DNA from: Paraburkholderia caledonica NBRC 102488
GTDB taxonomy: Bacteria; Pseudomonadota; Gammaproteobacteria; Burkholderiales; Burkholderiaceae
Length of the DNA stretch: 64,000 bases
NCBI RefSeq assembly: GCF_000685095.1
Contig: NZ_BAYE01000012.1
Span: forward strand, 159,341-223,340
Direction of reading: 5' to 3'
Positions within the stretch are counted from its first letter, which is position 1. Every line of letters starts with the position of its first letter. The notes under the pieces were generated by a model that searched no databases, was not told where the DNA came from, and saw only the letters and a list, made by a program, of their open reading frames with translations. Below are positions 16,923 through 24,352 of the stretch, piece after piece. The position numbers were made by a program, and so were the translations under genes.

Positions 16923-18335
16923 CTACCCCCGCAACGCCGCCGCCGCTCGAAAAAACGCTTGCGCCCTCGGCTCGTTTCCGAACGCGGCGTGAATCCGGAT
17001 CCACGGACTCTGTTCCATCCCCGGCCGGAAATAGCTGCCCGGCGCAACGGTCACGCCCAAAGGCGCACCGCACTCCACCAGCCGCTCCGCATTGTCCACA
17101 TGCGGCACGCGAGCCCACAGAAATTTGCCTCCGACCGGTTTCTCGAACACCTCCCAGCCGGCATCTTCGAGCGTTTGTATCGTAGAGCCCAGCGCATCGC
17201 GCATACGACGCCGCAGTCGCTCGAGATATTTGCGGTATGCGCCGCGCTCGAGTAGCGATGCCGTCACCGTCTCCGCAAAGAGCGACCCGCCGATGCTAGT
17301 CAGCATCTTGATATCGACGAGATCCTTGATGATCGCGTGGCTCGCCACGACACAGCCAATGCGCAACGACGACGACAGTGTCTTCGACAATCCGCCGATA
17401 TAAATCACATGTTCCAACTGATCGAGCGTCGCGAGGCGGTCCGTGATGTCGGCCTGAAAGTCGGCGTAAATGTCGTCTTCGATAATCGTGAAGTTGTGCT
17501 CGCGCGCGAGTTGCAGCAGACGGAACGCCACCGGCGGGGCAACGGTCGTCCCGGTCGGATTGTGGAATACGGTGTTGATGAAGAATAGCTTCGGTCTGTG
17601 CCGCTTCAACTGCGCCTGCATGACGTCGAGGTCCGGGCCGCTCCGCGTGCGTGGAATGCCGATCAGCCGGACGCCGTGCAACTTCAGGAGGCCATACAGG
17701 TTGTAGTAGCCGGGATCCTCGACGAAGATCGTGTCGCCCGCCTTCAGCATGTAGCGCATCAGCAGATCGAACGCCTGGCTTGCGCCGTTCGTAATGAGAA
17801 TCTGCGAAGTGTCCGCCCGGATACCCAGTTGCGCGATTCGTGCCTGCAAGTGCTCCCGCAAGCTCAAGTTGCCAAGCGGCGTTGCGTAGTCGACCATGCT
17901 GGCCGGATCGGTGCGCAACACATGCCGTATCGCCTGGGCGATGTTGTCGGTGTCCCGCCACGGTTCGGGAATGAAGCCGCTGCCAAGCTTCAGCGTTTCG
18001 CCGGGATGGTTGAACTGCTGGAGCAGGTGGTCGGACTCGTCCTCGGCGCGGCGCGGGTCCGACGTGCCGTCGCACTGCGCGCCGCCCGGCGGCCGGTCGG
18101 CCACGTAGAAGCCCGAGCCGTGGCGCGAGTCGACGTAACCGAGCGACACGAGCCGGTCATAAGCCTCGATCACCGGAAAGCGGCTCACGCCATAGTCGGC
18201 TGCGAACTGGCGGATCGACGGCAATTTCGAGCCGGGATGCGCGGCGCGCGAGCGGATCCACGCGGTAACGCCCGCGACGATCTGCTCGGTCAGCGGCACA
18301 CCATTGTCTCTGTCCAGCTGAATTTCGAGTCGCAT
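16923..18335 (-). CDS. MocR/PdxR-type regulator (GntR HTH fused to aminotransferase fold)
   Basis: 470 residues. An N-terminal winged-helix GntR domain (about 1-75: LPSIRQFAADYGVSRFPVIEAYDRLVSLGYVDSRHGSGFYV) is joined to a fold-type I aminotransferase domain. The PLP-binding Lys is in GGLSKTLSSSLRIG; NPTG and EDDIYADF are other PLP-site motifs. Such proteins are usually PLP-dependent transcription regulators rather than enzymes. AAGGAAACC lies just before the ATG at 18335. It is divergent from the DUF2917 gene, with a perfect palindrome between them that is the obvious operator. Effector beyond PLP is unknown. Confidence 0.92.
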   Translation of the reverse strand: MRLEIQLDRDNGVPLTEQIVAGVTAWIRSRAAHPGSKLPSIRQFAADYGVSRFPVIEAYDRLVSLGYVDSRHGSGFYVADRPPGGAQCDGTSDPRRAEDESDHLLQQFNHPGETLKLGSGFIPEPWRDTDNIAQAIRHVLRTDPASMVDYATPLGNLSLREHLQARIAQLGIRADTSQILITNGASQAFDLLMRYMLKAGDTIFVEDPGYYNLYGLLKLHGVRLIGIPRTRSGPDLDVMQAQLKRHRPKLFFINTVFHNPTGTTVAPPVAFRLLQLAREHNFTIIEDDIYADFQADITDRLATLDQLEHVIYIGGLSKTLSSSLRIGCVVASHAIIKDLVDIKMLTSIGGSLFAETVTASLLERGAYRKYLERLRRRMRDALGSTIQTLEDAGWEVFEKPVGGKFLWARVPHVDNAERLVECGAPLGVTVAPGSYFRPGMEQSPWIRIHAAFGNEPRAQAFFRAAAALRG

Positions 18336-18405
18336 ACGGTTTCCTTCACGAACGCGTTGGGCGGGCCAACGCGGCCTTCGCGCGCCAACTGTTCGGTTTT
18401 TCAAC

Positions 18406-18440
18406 TGCACAGTTCCGACGAAAGTGTTCGGAACTGTGCA
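18406..18440. promoter_or_regulatory. Perfect 13-bp inverted repeat, candidate MocR operator
   Basis: TGCACAGTTCCGA at 18406-18418 and its exact reverse complement at 18428-18440, separated by 9 bases. It lies between the divergent MocR-type and DUF2917 genes, 71 bases from the former and 67 from the latter start. A partial copy, AACTGTTCGG, lies at 18387-18396. There is no U tract, so it is more likely a protein site than a terminator. Confidence 0.8.
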
Positions 18441-18506
18441 TGGGTATTCGATCATCGCACGTCAATAATCGATACAACAGAAAAGCCCTTTTGAAGGAGA
18501 ACGGCA

Positions 18507-18812
18507 ATGCGTGAAGTGCGGATTTTCGAACTGGAACATGAAGAGCCGGCCGCGGCCTGGCATGTCGCGCGCCCGTCTACTTTCAAGGTGATCTCGGGTG
18601 AGATCTGGCTGACGGTCGAAGGCGACAGTGAAGACTACTGGCTTGCCACGGGTGAATCGATCGAGTTGCCGCGCCGGGCCGTGGCGTGGATCAGCGCCGG
18701 GCGTGATGGTGCGCGCTTCGCGCTCGCAAGCGGATCGGAGCGCGGAACCATCAAGCCGATGCTCGGCTTGCCGACACCGAACTGGCTGCCGCGCTGGCTC
18801 GGCGCTGCCTGA
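18507..18812 (+). CDS. DUF2917 domain protein
   Basis: 101-residue protein of the DUF2917 family, predicted cytosolic with a cupin-like all-beta pattern: FKVISGEIWLTVEGDSEDYWLATGESIELP. No catalytic motif recognised; the function is unknown. AAGGAG lies 7 bases before the ATG. Divergent from the MocR-type regulator across a perfect palindrome, so it is the most likely regulatory target. It may be followed by a shared terminator-like hairpin at 18852. Confidence 0.85.
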   Translation: MREVRIFELEHEEPAAAWHVARPSTFKVISGEIWLTVEGDSEDYWLATGESIELPRRAVAWISAGRDGARFALASGSERGTIKPMLGLPTPNWLPRWLGAA

Positions 18813-18851
18813 CAGAAGGACCGGCACAAATACCGGCAGGAGTATCGGCGC

Positions 18852-18873
18852 GAGCGGCGGCTGCCCGCCGCTC
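18852..18873. terminator. Hairpin between convergent DUF2917 and citrate-synthase-like genes
   Basis: Perfect 9-bp GC-rich stem GAGCGGCGG / CCGCCGCTC with loop CTGC, touching the stop codon of the citrate-synthase-like gene. It lacks a clear U tract on either side, so termination efficiency is doubtful. Confidence 0.4.
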
Positions 18874-20101
18874 AAGCCTCGAGCTCGCCAACGTAACGTG
18901 CTCGCGGCCGGATCAGACTGCCGTCGCGCGCCTGTTCCATTGCATGCGCAATCCACCCGACCACTCGCCCCACTGCGAAGAGCGTGAAGGCGGCGCCGGT
19001 CGGCAAGCCGAGCACACGCTCGATGGCCGCAAGCGCGAAGTCGACGGTCGGCTCCGCGCCAGTCGTATCGCGCACCGCGCGCGCGAGCGCCAGCACCTGA
19101 GGGAGCGGCGAGCGGGCCGGCGCACAGTCCTGCAACAACTCCAGCAGAAGCCGCGCGCGCGGGTCGCCTTCCGGATAAAGCGGATGCCCGAAGCCCGACA
19201 GCACCGGCCCTTGCGTGCCTTGCTCGTGCCGCGACAAACGGGTAGCCAGGTAACGATCGAGATCGGCGGCGCGTGAGGCTTCTTCGAATAGTGCGGCAAT
19301 GCGCACGGTTTCTCCGCCGTGACGCGGGCCCGCAAGTGCGGCGAGACCACCCGCAACCGCGCCGAACAGATGAGTTCCCGTCGACGTGATGCAGCGAACC
19401 GTGAACGTCGAGGCGTTCAGTTCGTGATCCGCGCACGCGACAAGCGCCGCGCGCAGCAGCCCCGCTTGCGGGCGGCTGCGCACTTGCCAGGCCGATGCCA
19501 GTTGCCGATGCAGCGGCGCATTCGACGGCGGCGCGGAGATTATCGCGGCGGCCAGCAGCCGCATCACGGCGCAGGCGCTGTCCAGTTGCGCATCGCGACC
19601 GAGCGCCCACACCCGCGGCATTTGCGCCGCCGCCGCAGGCAACAGAACCAGCGCGCGATCGAGCGGCGTATTGTCGCCCCACAGCTTCAGCCACGCGGCC
19701 CATTGAGCGGCGGCGATCGGCACGGCCGGCGCATCCGCAATTCGCGCCGCGCTGCACTCCCACAACAACGCGGCGACGTCTTCCAGCGATTCGGTGCGCG
19801 CGAGCGCCGTCGCATCATGCCCGCGATACAGCAGGCGGCCTTGTGCGACCAGCGTGATCGACGATTCGAGCACCGGCACGCCCCAGTCCAACACTTTCTG
19901 CGCGACTTTGCCCGCGCGTTTGCCGTCTTCCTTGCGCCGCGCGAGCCGCCGCACCTCGCGCGCGTCGTAGCGACGACGCTTGCCTTGTGCATCCGGCGAC
20001 GAGCTCAGCAAGCCCCGGCTCACATACGCATAAAGCGTGGCAAGGCTGATGCCCAGTTCGGCGGCGGCTTCGCGGGCGGTCAACGAGTCGGGCAAAGGCA
20101 T
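18872..20101 (-). CDS. Citrate synthase family protein with N-terminal MerR-like HTH domain
   Basis: 409 residues. Residues about 5-60 form a helix-turn-helix (LTAREAAAELGISLATLYAYVSRGLL with a basic KRRRYDAREVRRLARR), of the type that reads DNA in MerR/excisionase proteins. The rest is a citrate synthase fold: VLSGFGHPLYPEGDPRA, AEPTVDFALAAIERVLGLP and TLFAVGRVVGWIAHAMEQARDG, which carry the usual active-site His and Asp environments. It may be an enzyme that regulates its own or its neighbour's gene, or a regulator that senses an acyl-CoA or oxaloacetate-like ligand. ATG at 20101 is preferred; an in-frame TTG at 20128 is possible. Divergent from a CaiB-family gene. Confidence 0.88.
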   Translation of the reverse strand: MPLPDSLTAREAAAELGISLATLYAYVSRGLLSSSPDAQGKRRRYDAREVRRLARRKEDGKRAGKVAQKVLDWGVPVLESSITLVAQGRLLYRGHDATALARTESLEDVAALLWECSAARIADAPAVPIAAAQWAAWLKLWGDNTPLDRALVLLPAAAAQMPRVWALGRDAQLDSACAVMRLLAAAIISAPPSNAPLHRQLASAWQVRSRPQAGLLRAALVACADHELNASTFTVRCITSTGTHLFGAVAGGLAALAGPRHGGETVRIAALFEEASRAADLDRYLATRLSRHEQGTQGPVLSGFGHPLYPEGDPRARLLLELLQDCAPARSPLPQVLALARAVRDTTGAEPTVDFALAAIERVLGLPTGAAFTLFAVGRVVGWIAHAMEQARDGSLIRPRARYVGELEA

Positions 20102-20135
20102 AGGAATGCGCGGCAAAGTAAAGGTCAAGCAAAGA

Positions 20136-20172
20136 AATCAATATATGTTGATTATCATAATCAAGATTGATT
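20136..20172. promoter_or_regulatory. Four-half-site operator-like cluster
   Basis: Within 37 bases: AATCAA (20136-20141), TTGATT (20148-20153), AATCAA (20159-20164) and TTGATT (20167-20172), including a perfect 17-bp palindrome at 20148-20164. The stretch is AT-rich in a GC-rich genome and lies between the divergent HTH-citrate synthase and CaiB-family genes. Confidence 0.75.
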
Positions 20173-20219
20173 AACGCAAGGCGCGATTCTAGACTCGATC
20201 GCATCCCCGTTACTCGAAT

Positions 20220-21647
20220 GTGAACAACATGACGCCCGAACTCGCGCTCGACCAAATCTGGAGCCTCGCGAACTGCGAGCCAGCCGCGCTTCGTTCCGTA
20301 CATTTCACCGGCTCGGAGCCGGGCTTGCCGTCGGTATTCCGCGTCGGGGCGCTGGCGTCCGCGACCATCGCAGCGGTGGGTTTGGCGGCGGCTGAGTACC
20401 ATCGGTTGCGCACGAGGCACGGGCAGCGAGTGACAGTGGACATGCGGCGCGCGCTGGCTTCGTTTCGCAGCGAACGTTACCTGCGCGTCGACGACGGGCT
20501 GCCGCCTGCGCTGCGCGATCCGGTAACGGGTTTCTACGAGACGGGAGATGGCCGCTGGATCCAGCTGCATACGAATTTCGTGCATCACCTGAACGGCGTG
20601 TTGAAGGTGCTCGGTTGCCAGAACGATCGTGCCGCGGTCGCGGCGGCAATTCGCGGCTGGGACGGCGCCACGCTCGATCAGACTCTCGCCGATGCGGGCC
20701 TGTGCGCCGCGCTGATCCGCACACCCGGCGAATGGGCCGCGCTCGACCAGGCGAAAGCAATCGCGAGTTTGCCGCTCTTTGAAATAGAGCGCATCGGCGA
20801 TGCGCCGCCAGCACTGCCCAAGTCCCCGTTGTCGTTCGAGCCGTCATCGCGCAATACTGGAAGCCGGCCGCTGTCCGGCGTGCGGGTGCTAGACCTGTCG
20901 CGCATCATTGCGGGACCAGTCGCCGGGCGAGCGCTTGCGCAGCATGGCGCTCAGGTGCTGATGATCAACGGGCCGCATCTGCCGAACATTGCGCCGCTCG
21001 TCATCGACAACGGGCGCGGCAAACGCTCGGCCGTGGTCGATCTGCGCGACGCGGCGGGGCGCGAGACTTTGCGCGGTTTGACGCGCGATGCCGACGTATT
21101 TCTACAGGCGTATCGGCCCGGAACGCTGGCTGCGCGCGGATTCGGTCCCGAGGACTTGGCGCGCTTGCGGCCCGGCATTGTCTATGTGTCGGTGTGCGCG
21201 TATGGATACGAGGGACCATGGGCCCCGCGACGCGGTTTCGATAGCCTCGTGCAGTCCGCGAGCGGCATCGCGATGACCGAGCAATCCGCAGCCGGATCGA
21301 CCGAGCCGAGACATCTGCCGTGTCAGGCGCTCGATCACGCGACTGGCTATCTCGCCGCTTTTGGCGCCATGGCTGCGCTGGCGCGACGCGCCACCGAAGG
21401 CGGAAGCTGGCACGTCAAAGTTTCACTCGCGCAGACGGGCCAGTGGCTGCAATCGTTCGGCGAGATCGCCGACGGGTGGCAAGCACCCGATGTGTCGCTC
21501 GACGACGTGCGTGACTGCCTCGTCACAGTGGACTCCGATTTCGGTCGCGTACAGGCCGTGCAACCGGCCGAACAACTGGAAGAGACGCCGGCTTTCCTCG
21601 GGCTGCCGCCGTCGCCTATCGGCGCACATGACGCGAAGTGGCTGTAA
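20220..21647 (+). CDS. CaiB/BaiF family III CoA-transferase, two-part arrangement
   Basis: 475 residues. The C-terminal part (from about 218) begins like a normal CaiB protein, PLSGVRVLDLSRIIAGPVAGR, has RPGTLAARGFG and VYVSVCAYGYEGPW, and the likely catalytic Asp in CQALDHATGYLAAFGA. The N-terminal 200 residues look like the later part of a CaiB domain (VTVDMRRALASFRSERYLRV, GFYETGDGRWIQLH), so the protein appears rearranged or duplicated rather than a simple 400-residue enzyme. GTG at 20220 or ATG at 20229 may be the start; neither has a good ribosome site. Divergent from the HTH-citrate synthase gene. The CoA donor and acceptor are unknown. Confidence 0.85.
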   Translation: MNNMTPELALDQIWSLANCEPAALRSVHFTGSEPGLPSVFRVGALASATIAAVGLAAAEYHRLRTRHGQRVTVDMRRALASFRSERYLRVDDGLPPALRDPVTGFYETGDGRWIQLHTNFVHHLNGVLKVLGCQNDRAAVAAAIRGWDGATLDQTLADAGLCAALIRTPGEWAALDQAKAIASLPLFEIERIGDAPPALPKSPLSFEPSSRNTGSRPLSGVRVLDLSRIIAGPVAGRALAQHGAQVLMINGPHLPNIAPLVIDNGRGKRSAVVDLRDAAGRETLRGLTRDADVFLQAYRPGTLAARGFGPEDLARLRPGIVYVSVCAYGYEGPWAPRRGFDSLVQSASGIAMTEQSAAGSTEPRHLPCQALDHATGYLAAFGAMAALARRATEGGSWHVKVSLAQTGQWLQSFGEIADGWQAPDVSLDDVRDCLVTVDSDFGRVQAVQPAEQLEETPAFLGLPPSPIGAHDAKWL

Positions 21648-21689
21648 CGGAACTGCGTCGCTGCTTCGGACCGCCCTTGAGAGAACCGC

Positions 21690-22436
21690 CTATTTGCGCA
21701 GTTCAGCGACGAAATCGTAGTAGTCGTTGCGGCAATACGTGTCGGTCAATTCGATAGCGCGCTGGTCGGCCGTATAACCGACGCGCGTAATCAGCAGGAG
21801 CGCTTCGTTCGGCGCAATGCTCATTTGCTGCGCGATCTCCTCGCTCGCATTCACCGCGCGGAAATGCTGCAGTGCGCGCACGATCGTCAGTCCGCGATTC
21901 TCGAGGTAGGTGTAAAGCGAATCGCCAATCGCCTTTGGATCGGGAATCACCGCAGCGGGGAAGGTGGAATTCTCGACCGCCATCACAATGCCGTCGGCGA
22001 GACGCAAACGCCGCAGCCGCGTCACGGCCGCAGCCGGCGAAAGCCCGAGTTGGATTACCTCTTCGCGATTGGCTGGCAGAATTTCGCGCGACAGCCATTT
22101 TGAACTCGGCGTAAAACCTCGCCGCCGCAACATTTCGCTAAAGCTCGACAGACGCGACAGCGGATCTTCATACCGTGGTGTGATGAAACTGCCGGCGCCT
22201 TGCGTGCGTCGAATCAATCCCTGCTCGACGAGTAGCGCGATCGCCTTGCGTGAAGTGATTCGCGAGACGCCGAGCGCCTCCGAAAGCACGCGCTCCGACG
22301 GCAGTGCCTCGCCGGCGTTCCAGCGGTTCTCGTGAATGGCCGTGCCAAGCTTGCGGGCAAGTTGAAGATAAAGCGGTGTGTCGTTTTCCGGGTCCGGGCG
22401 CAGATCGCGCCAGCGGTCTTCCGAGGCAGAGGTCAT
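21690..22436 (-). CDS. GntR family regulator with UTRA ligand domain (HutC subfamily)
   Basis: 248 residues. N-terminal winged HTH (about 15-85): PLYLQLARKLGTAIHENRWNAGEALPSERVLSEALGVSRITSRKAIALLVEQGLI. The C-terminal UTRA domain includes TRLRRLRLADGIVMAVENSTFPA and ITRVGYTADQRAIELTDTYCRNDYYDF, where the sugar-phosphate or amino-acid-like ligand would bind. It resembles NagR-type regulators, but no amino-sugar genes are nearby. It is convergent with the CaiB-family gene and divergent from an aldo/keto reductase, its nearest possible target. ATG at 22436 chosen because upstream residues do not fit. Confidence 0.9.
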   Translation of the reverse strand: MTSASEDRWRDLRPDPENDTPLYLQLARKLGTAIHENRWNAGEALPSERVLSEALGVSRITSRKAIALLVEQGLIRRTQGAGSFITPRYEDPLSRLSSFSEMLRRRGFTPSSKWLSREILPANREEVIQLGLSPAAAVTRLRRLRLADGIVMAVENSTFPAAVIPDPKAIGDSLYTYLENRGLTIVRALQHFRAVNASEEIAQQMSIAPNEALLLITRVGYTADQRAIELTDTYCRNDYYDFVAELRK

Positions 22437-22643
22437 GGGGCTTACGCTAGAAGGGCGAGGAGCAATTCTAAGACATCGGCGCGCTACGTTATAGCGGGCT
22501 TTTGCCTGATGGCCTGTCGGCCGGTCCTGCAACCGCTAAACTCGTCGATACGCTTTCTCGCAGCACCGCCGCGTGTTGGTTCGGCGCCGGCGCGTGGTTA
22601 CATATTCGGCCACAGTCCACACTTAGTCACTTCAGGAGTCAGC

Positions 22644-23489
22644 ATGACGACCGATATCGCAAGCGTGAGCCTGCCGGACGGCGAGCGCATCCCCAAACTC
22701 GGGCAAGGCACGTGGGAAATGGGCGAGCAGCCGGCGCGCCGCGCGGCCGAGATCGACGCGATCCGCCTGGGCGTCGAGCTTGGCATGACGCTCGTCGATA
22801 CCGCGGAAATGTACGGCGACGGCGCGACCGAACTGTTGCTGGGCGAAGCGCTGGCGGGGTTGCGCGATCAGGTGTTCCTCGTTAGCAAGGTCTATCCGCA
22901 TAACGCAAGCCGGCGCGGCGTGATCGCTGCTTGCGAGCAGAGCCTCAAACGTCTGAAGACCGATCGGCTCGATCTGTACCTGCTGCATTGGCGCGGCTCG
23001 ATCCCGCTCGAAGAAACGGTCGCCGGGTTCGAAGCGCTACGCGACACGGGGAAGATCCGCCACTGGGGGGTGAGCAACTTCGATACCGAGGACATGGAAG
23101 AACTCATCGCTACGCCCGGCGCCACGGCGTGCGCGACCAACCAGATTCTCTACAACGTTGCGCGGCGCGGGCCCGAATTCGATCTGCTGCCGTGGCTCGC
23201 CGAGCGCAATATGCCGGCAATGGCCTACAGTCCAGTCGACCACGCACGTCTGCCGAAACGCTCGCCGCTCGACGACATCGCTAGCGCGCGCGGCGTCTCC
23301 GTGTTTCAGGTGGCGCTCGCGTGGGTGCTGCAGCAGCCGGGCGTGTTCGCCATTCCGAAGACGGGCCGCGTCGAGCACGTGCGCGACAACCATCGTGCGC
23401 TGCAACTGCGGCTCGACGCTCAGGAACTCGCGGCCATCGACAGCTATTTCAAGCCGCCGCGCGGCAAGCGCCCGCTTGAAATGCTCTGA
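22644..23489 (+). CDS. Aldo/keto reductase
   Basis: 281-residue NADPH-dependent aldo/keto reductase of (alpha/beta)8 fold. The catalytic Asp and Tyr are in LVDTAEMYGDG, Lys in LVSKVYPHNA and His in LYLLHWRGS. The NADPH-binding C-terminus shows AIPKTGRVEHVRDN. It has no signal peptide. The physiological substrate cannot be told. GGAG lies 7 bases before the ATG. Divergent from the GntR/UTRA regulator with 207 bases between them, which contain a small CGCTA-N5-TAGCG inverted repeat at 22483-22497. Confidence 0.92.
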   Translation: MTTDIASVSLPDGERIPKLGQGTWEMGEQPARRAAEIDAIRLGVELGMTLVDTAEMYGDGATELLLGEALAGLRDQVFLVSKVYPHNASRRGVIAACEQSLKRLKTDRLDLYLLHWRGSIPLEETVAGFEALRDTGKIRHWGVSNFDTEDMEELIATPGATACATNQILYNVARRGPEFDLLPWLAERNMPAMAYSPVDHARLPKRSPLDDIASARGVSVFQVALAWVLQQPGVFAIPKTGRVEHVRDNHRALQLRLDAQELAAIDSYFKPPRGKRPLEML

Positions 23490-23623
23490 GCCAGGCGCGC
23501 GCCGCGGAGGTATCGCGGGGCTGTGAGCGCCCCGGCGGCGTTCAGAGCATTCGTGGCGCGCCGCGTACAACGGACACAAAGTCGCGACAGGAAATCCGCC
23601 GTGCGCGACGCTGCTCAGTGTCG

Positions 23624-24106
23624 TCAATTGCAATTGTGATGCAGGTGCACAGAGCCCAGCACCGCGACTTCGGCGGGCGTGTGCTTGAGCGAATCTTCGT
23701 TGACCTGACCCGCGTCCGCGACGAATTCGTCGACGATCGAAGAAACCGGTGTATTGCGCAGACACAGCGATACGCGCTGGGTTTCGTTGGCCGGCAAAGA
23801 CGCGCGCTGGCCGAGGAACAGCACACCGTACTGATAACCGTGGATGATGCCGCGGATCGCGCCGACGCATTGACCGTGCGCGACGTTGTCGTTCTTCTGC
23901 TTGCAGGCTTGCGCGAGCGAGTATGCGGAGAAGCTGGGGTCCACAGGCGGCGCGGCTTGCGACATCGTGGGCGACAGCGGTTGCGCCGTCGGTGCCGGAC
24001 TTTGCACGCCGGTCTGCGCATTGGCGAGCGAGGCGAAGCTCAGAGCAGCGGCCGCTGCGAGGCCGACGACCGCGCGTGCCGCGGAGCATGGGACGTTTCG
24101 TTGCAT
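23624..24106 (-). CDS. Secreted Rap1a/Tai-like protein
   Basis: 160 residues with a cleavable signal peptide ending ANA-Q at about residue 30, then a linker rich in Pro/Ala/Ser/Gln, then a helical domain with paired cysteines: YSLAQACKQKNDNVAHGQCVGAIRGIIHGYQYG and VSLCLRN. This pattern fits the Rap1a/Tai family, whose characterised members are periplasmic immunity proteins against type VI secretion amidase effectors. No effector, vgrG or other T6SS gene is in the window, so immunity is only a family-based suggestion. It lies downstream of the ABC transporter operon on the same strand, separated by 246 bases. Confidence 0.7.
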   Translation of the reverse strand: MQRNVPCSAARAVVGLAAAAALSFASLANAQTGVQSPAPTAQPLSPTMSQAAPPVDPSFSAYSLAQACKQKNDNVAHGQCVGAIRGIIHGYQYGVLFLGQRASLPANETQRVSLCLRNTPVSSIVDEFVADAGQVNEDSLKHTPAEVAVLGSVHLHHNCN

Positions 24107-24352
24107 ATTGTGGTGCCCTCGTATCGAACGTTGAATCTGATATGAGGCAATTGCCGCGCTTTGGTTCCGGGCGTATGCGCCGCGCCGGCTCGTGACATTT
24201 GTCGCGCATGCCGACGTGCAGGCGAGAAAGCGGAAGTGGCACTAGCGCATTCGCCGCGGTGCGTTACTTCGGAAGCAAACGCAGAAAGCCTCGATACGTG
24301 AGCTTCGACACTGGGTCGCACCACGGCCGCAAAAAACGTTTGTGAAGTAGCG

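Noticed and set aside
22483..22497. CGCTA-N5-TAGCG inverted repeat between the GntR/UTRA gene and the aldo/keto reductase
   Set aside because: Too short to stand out from chance and not of the usual GntR half-site form; mentioned only with the gene.
23490..23623. Small GC-rich hairpin CGGGGC/GCCCCG between convergent genes
   Set aside because: Only a 6-bp stem and no U tract; not strong enough to call a terminator.
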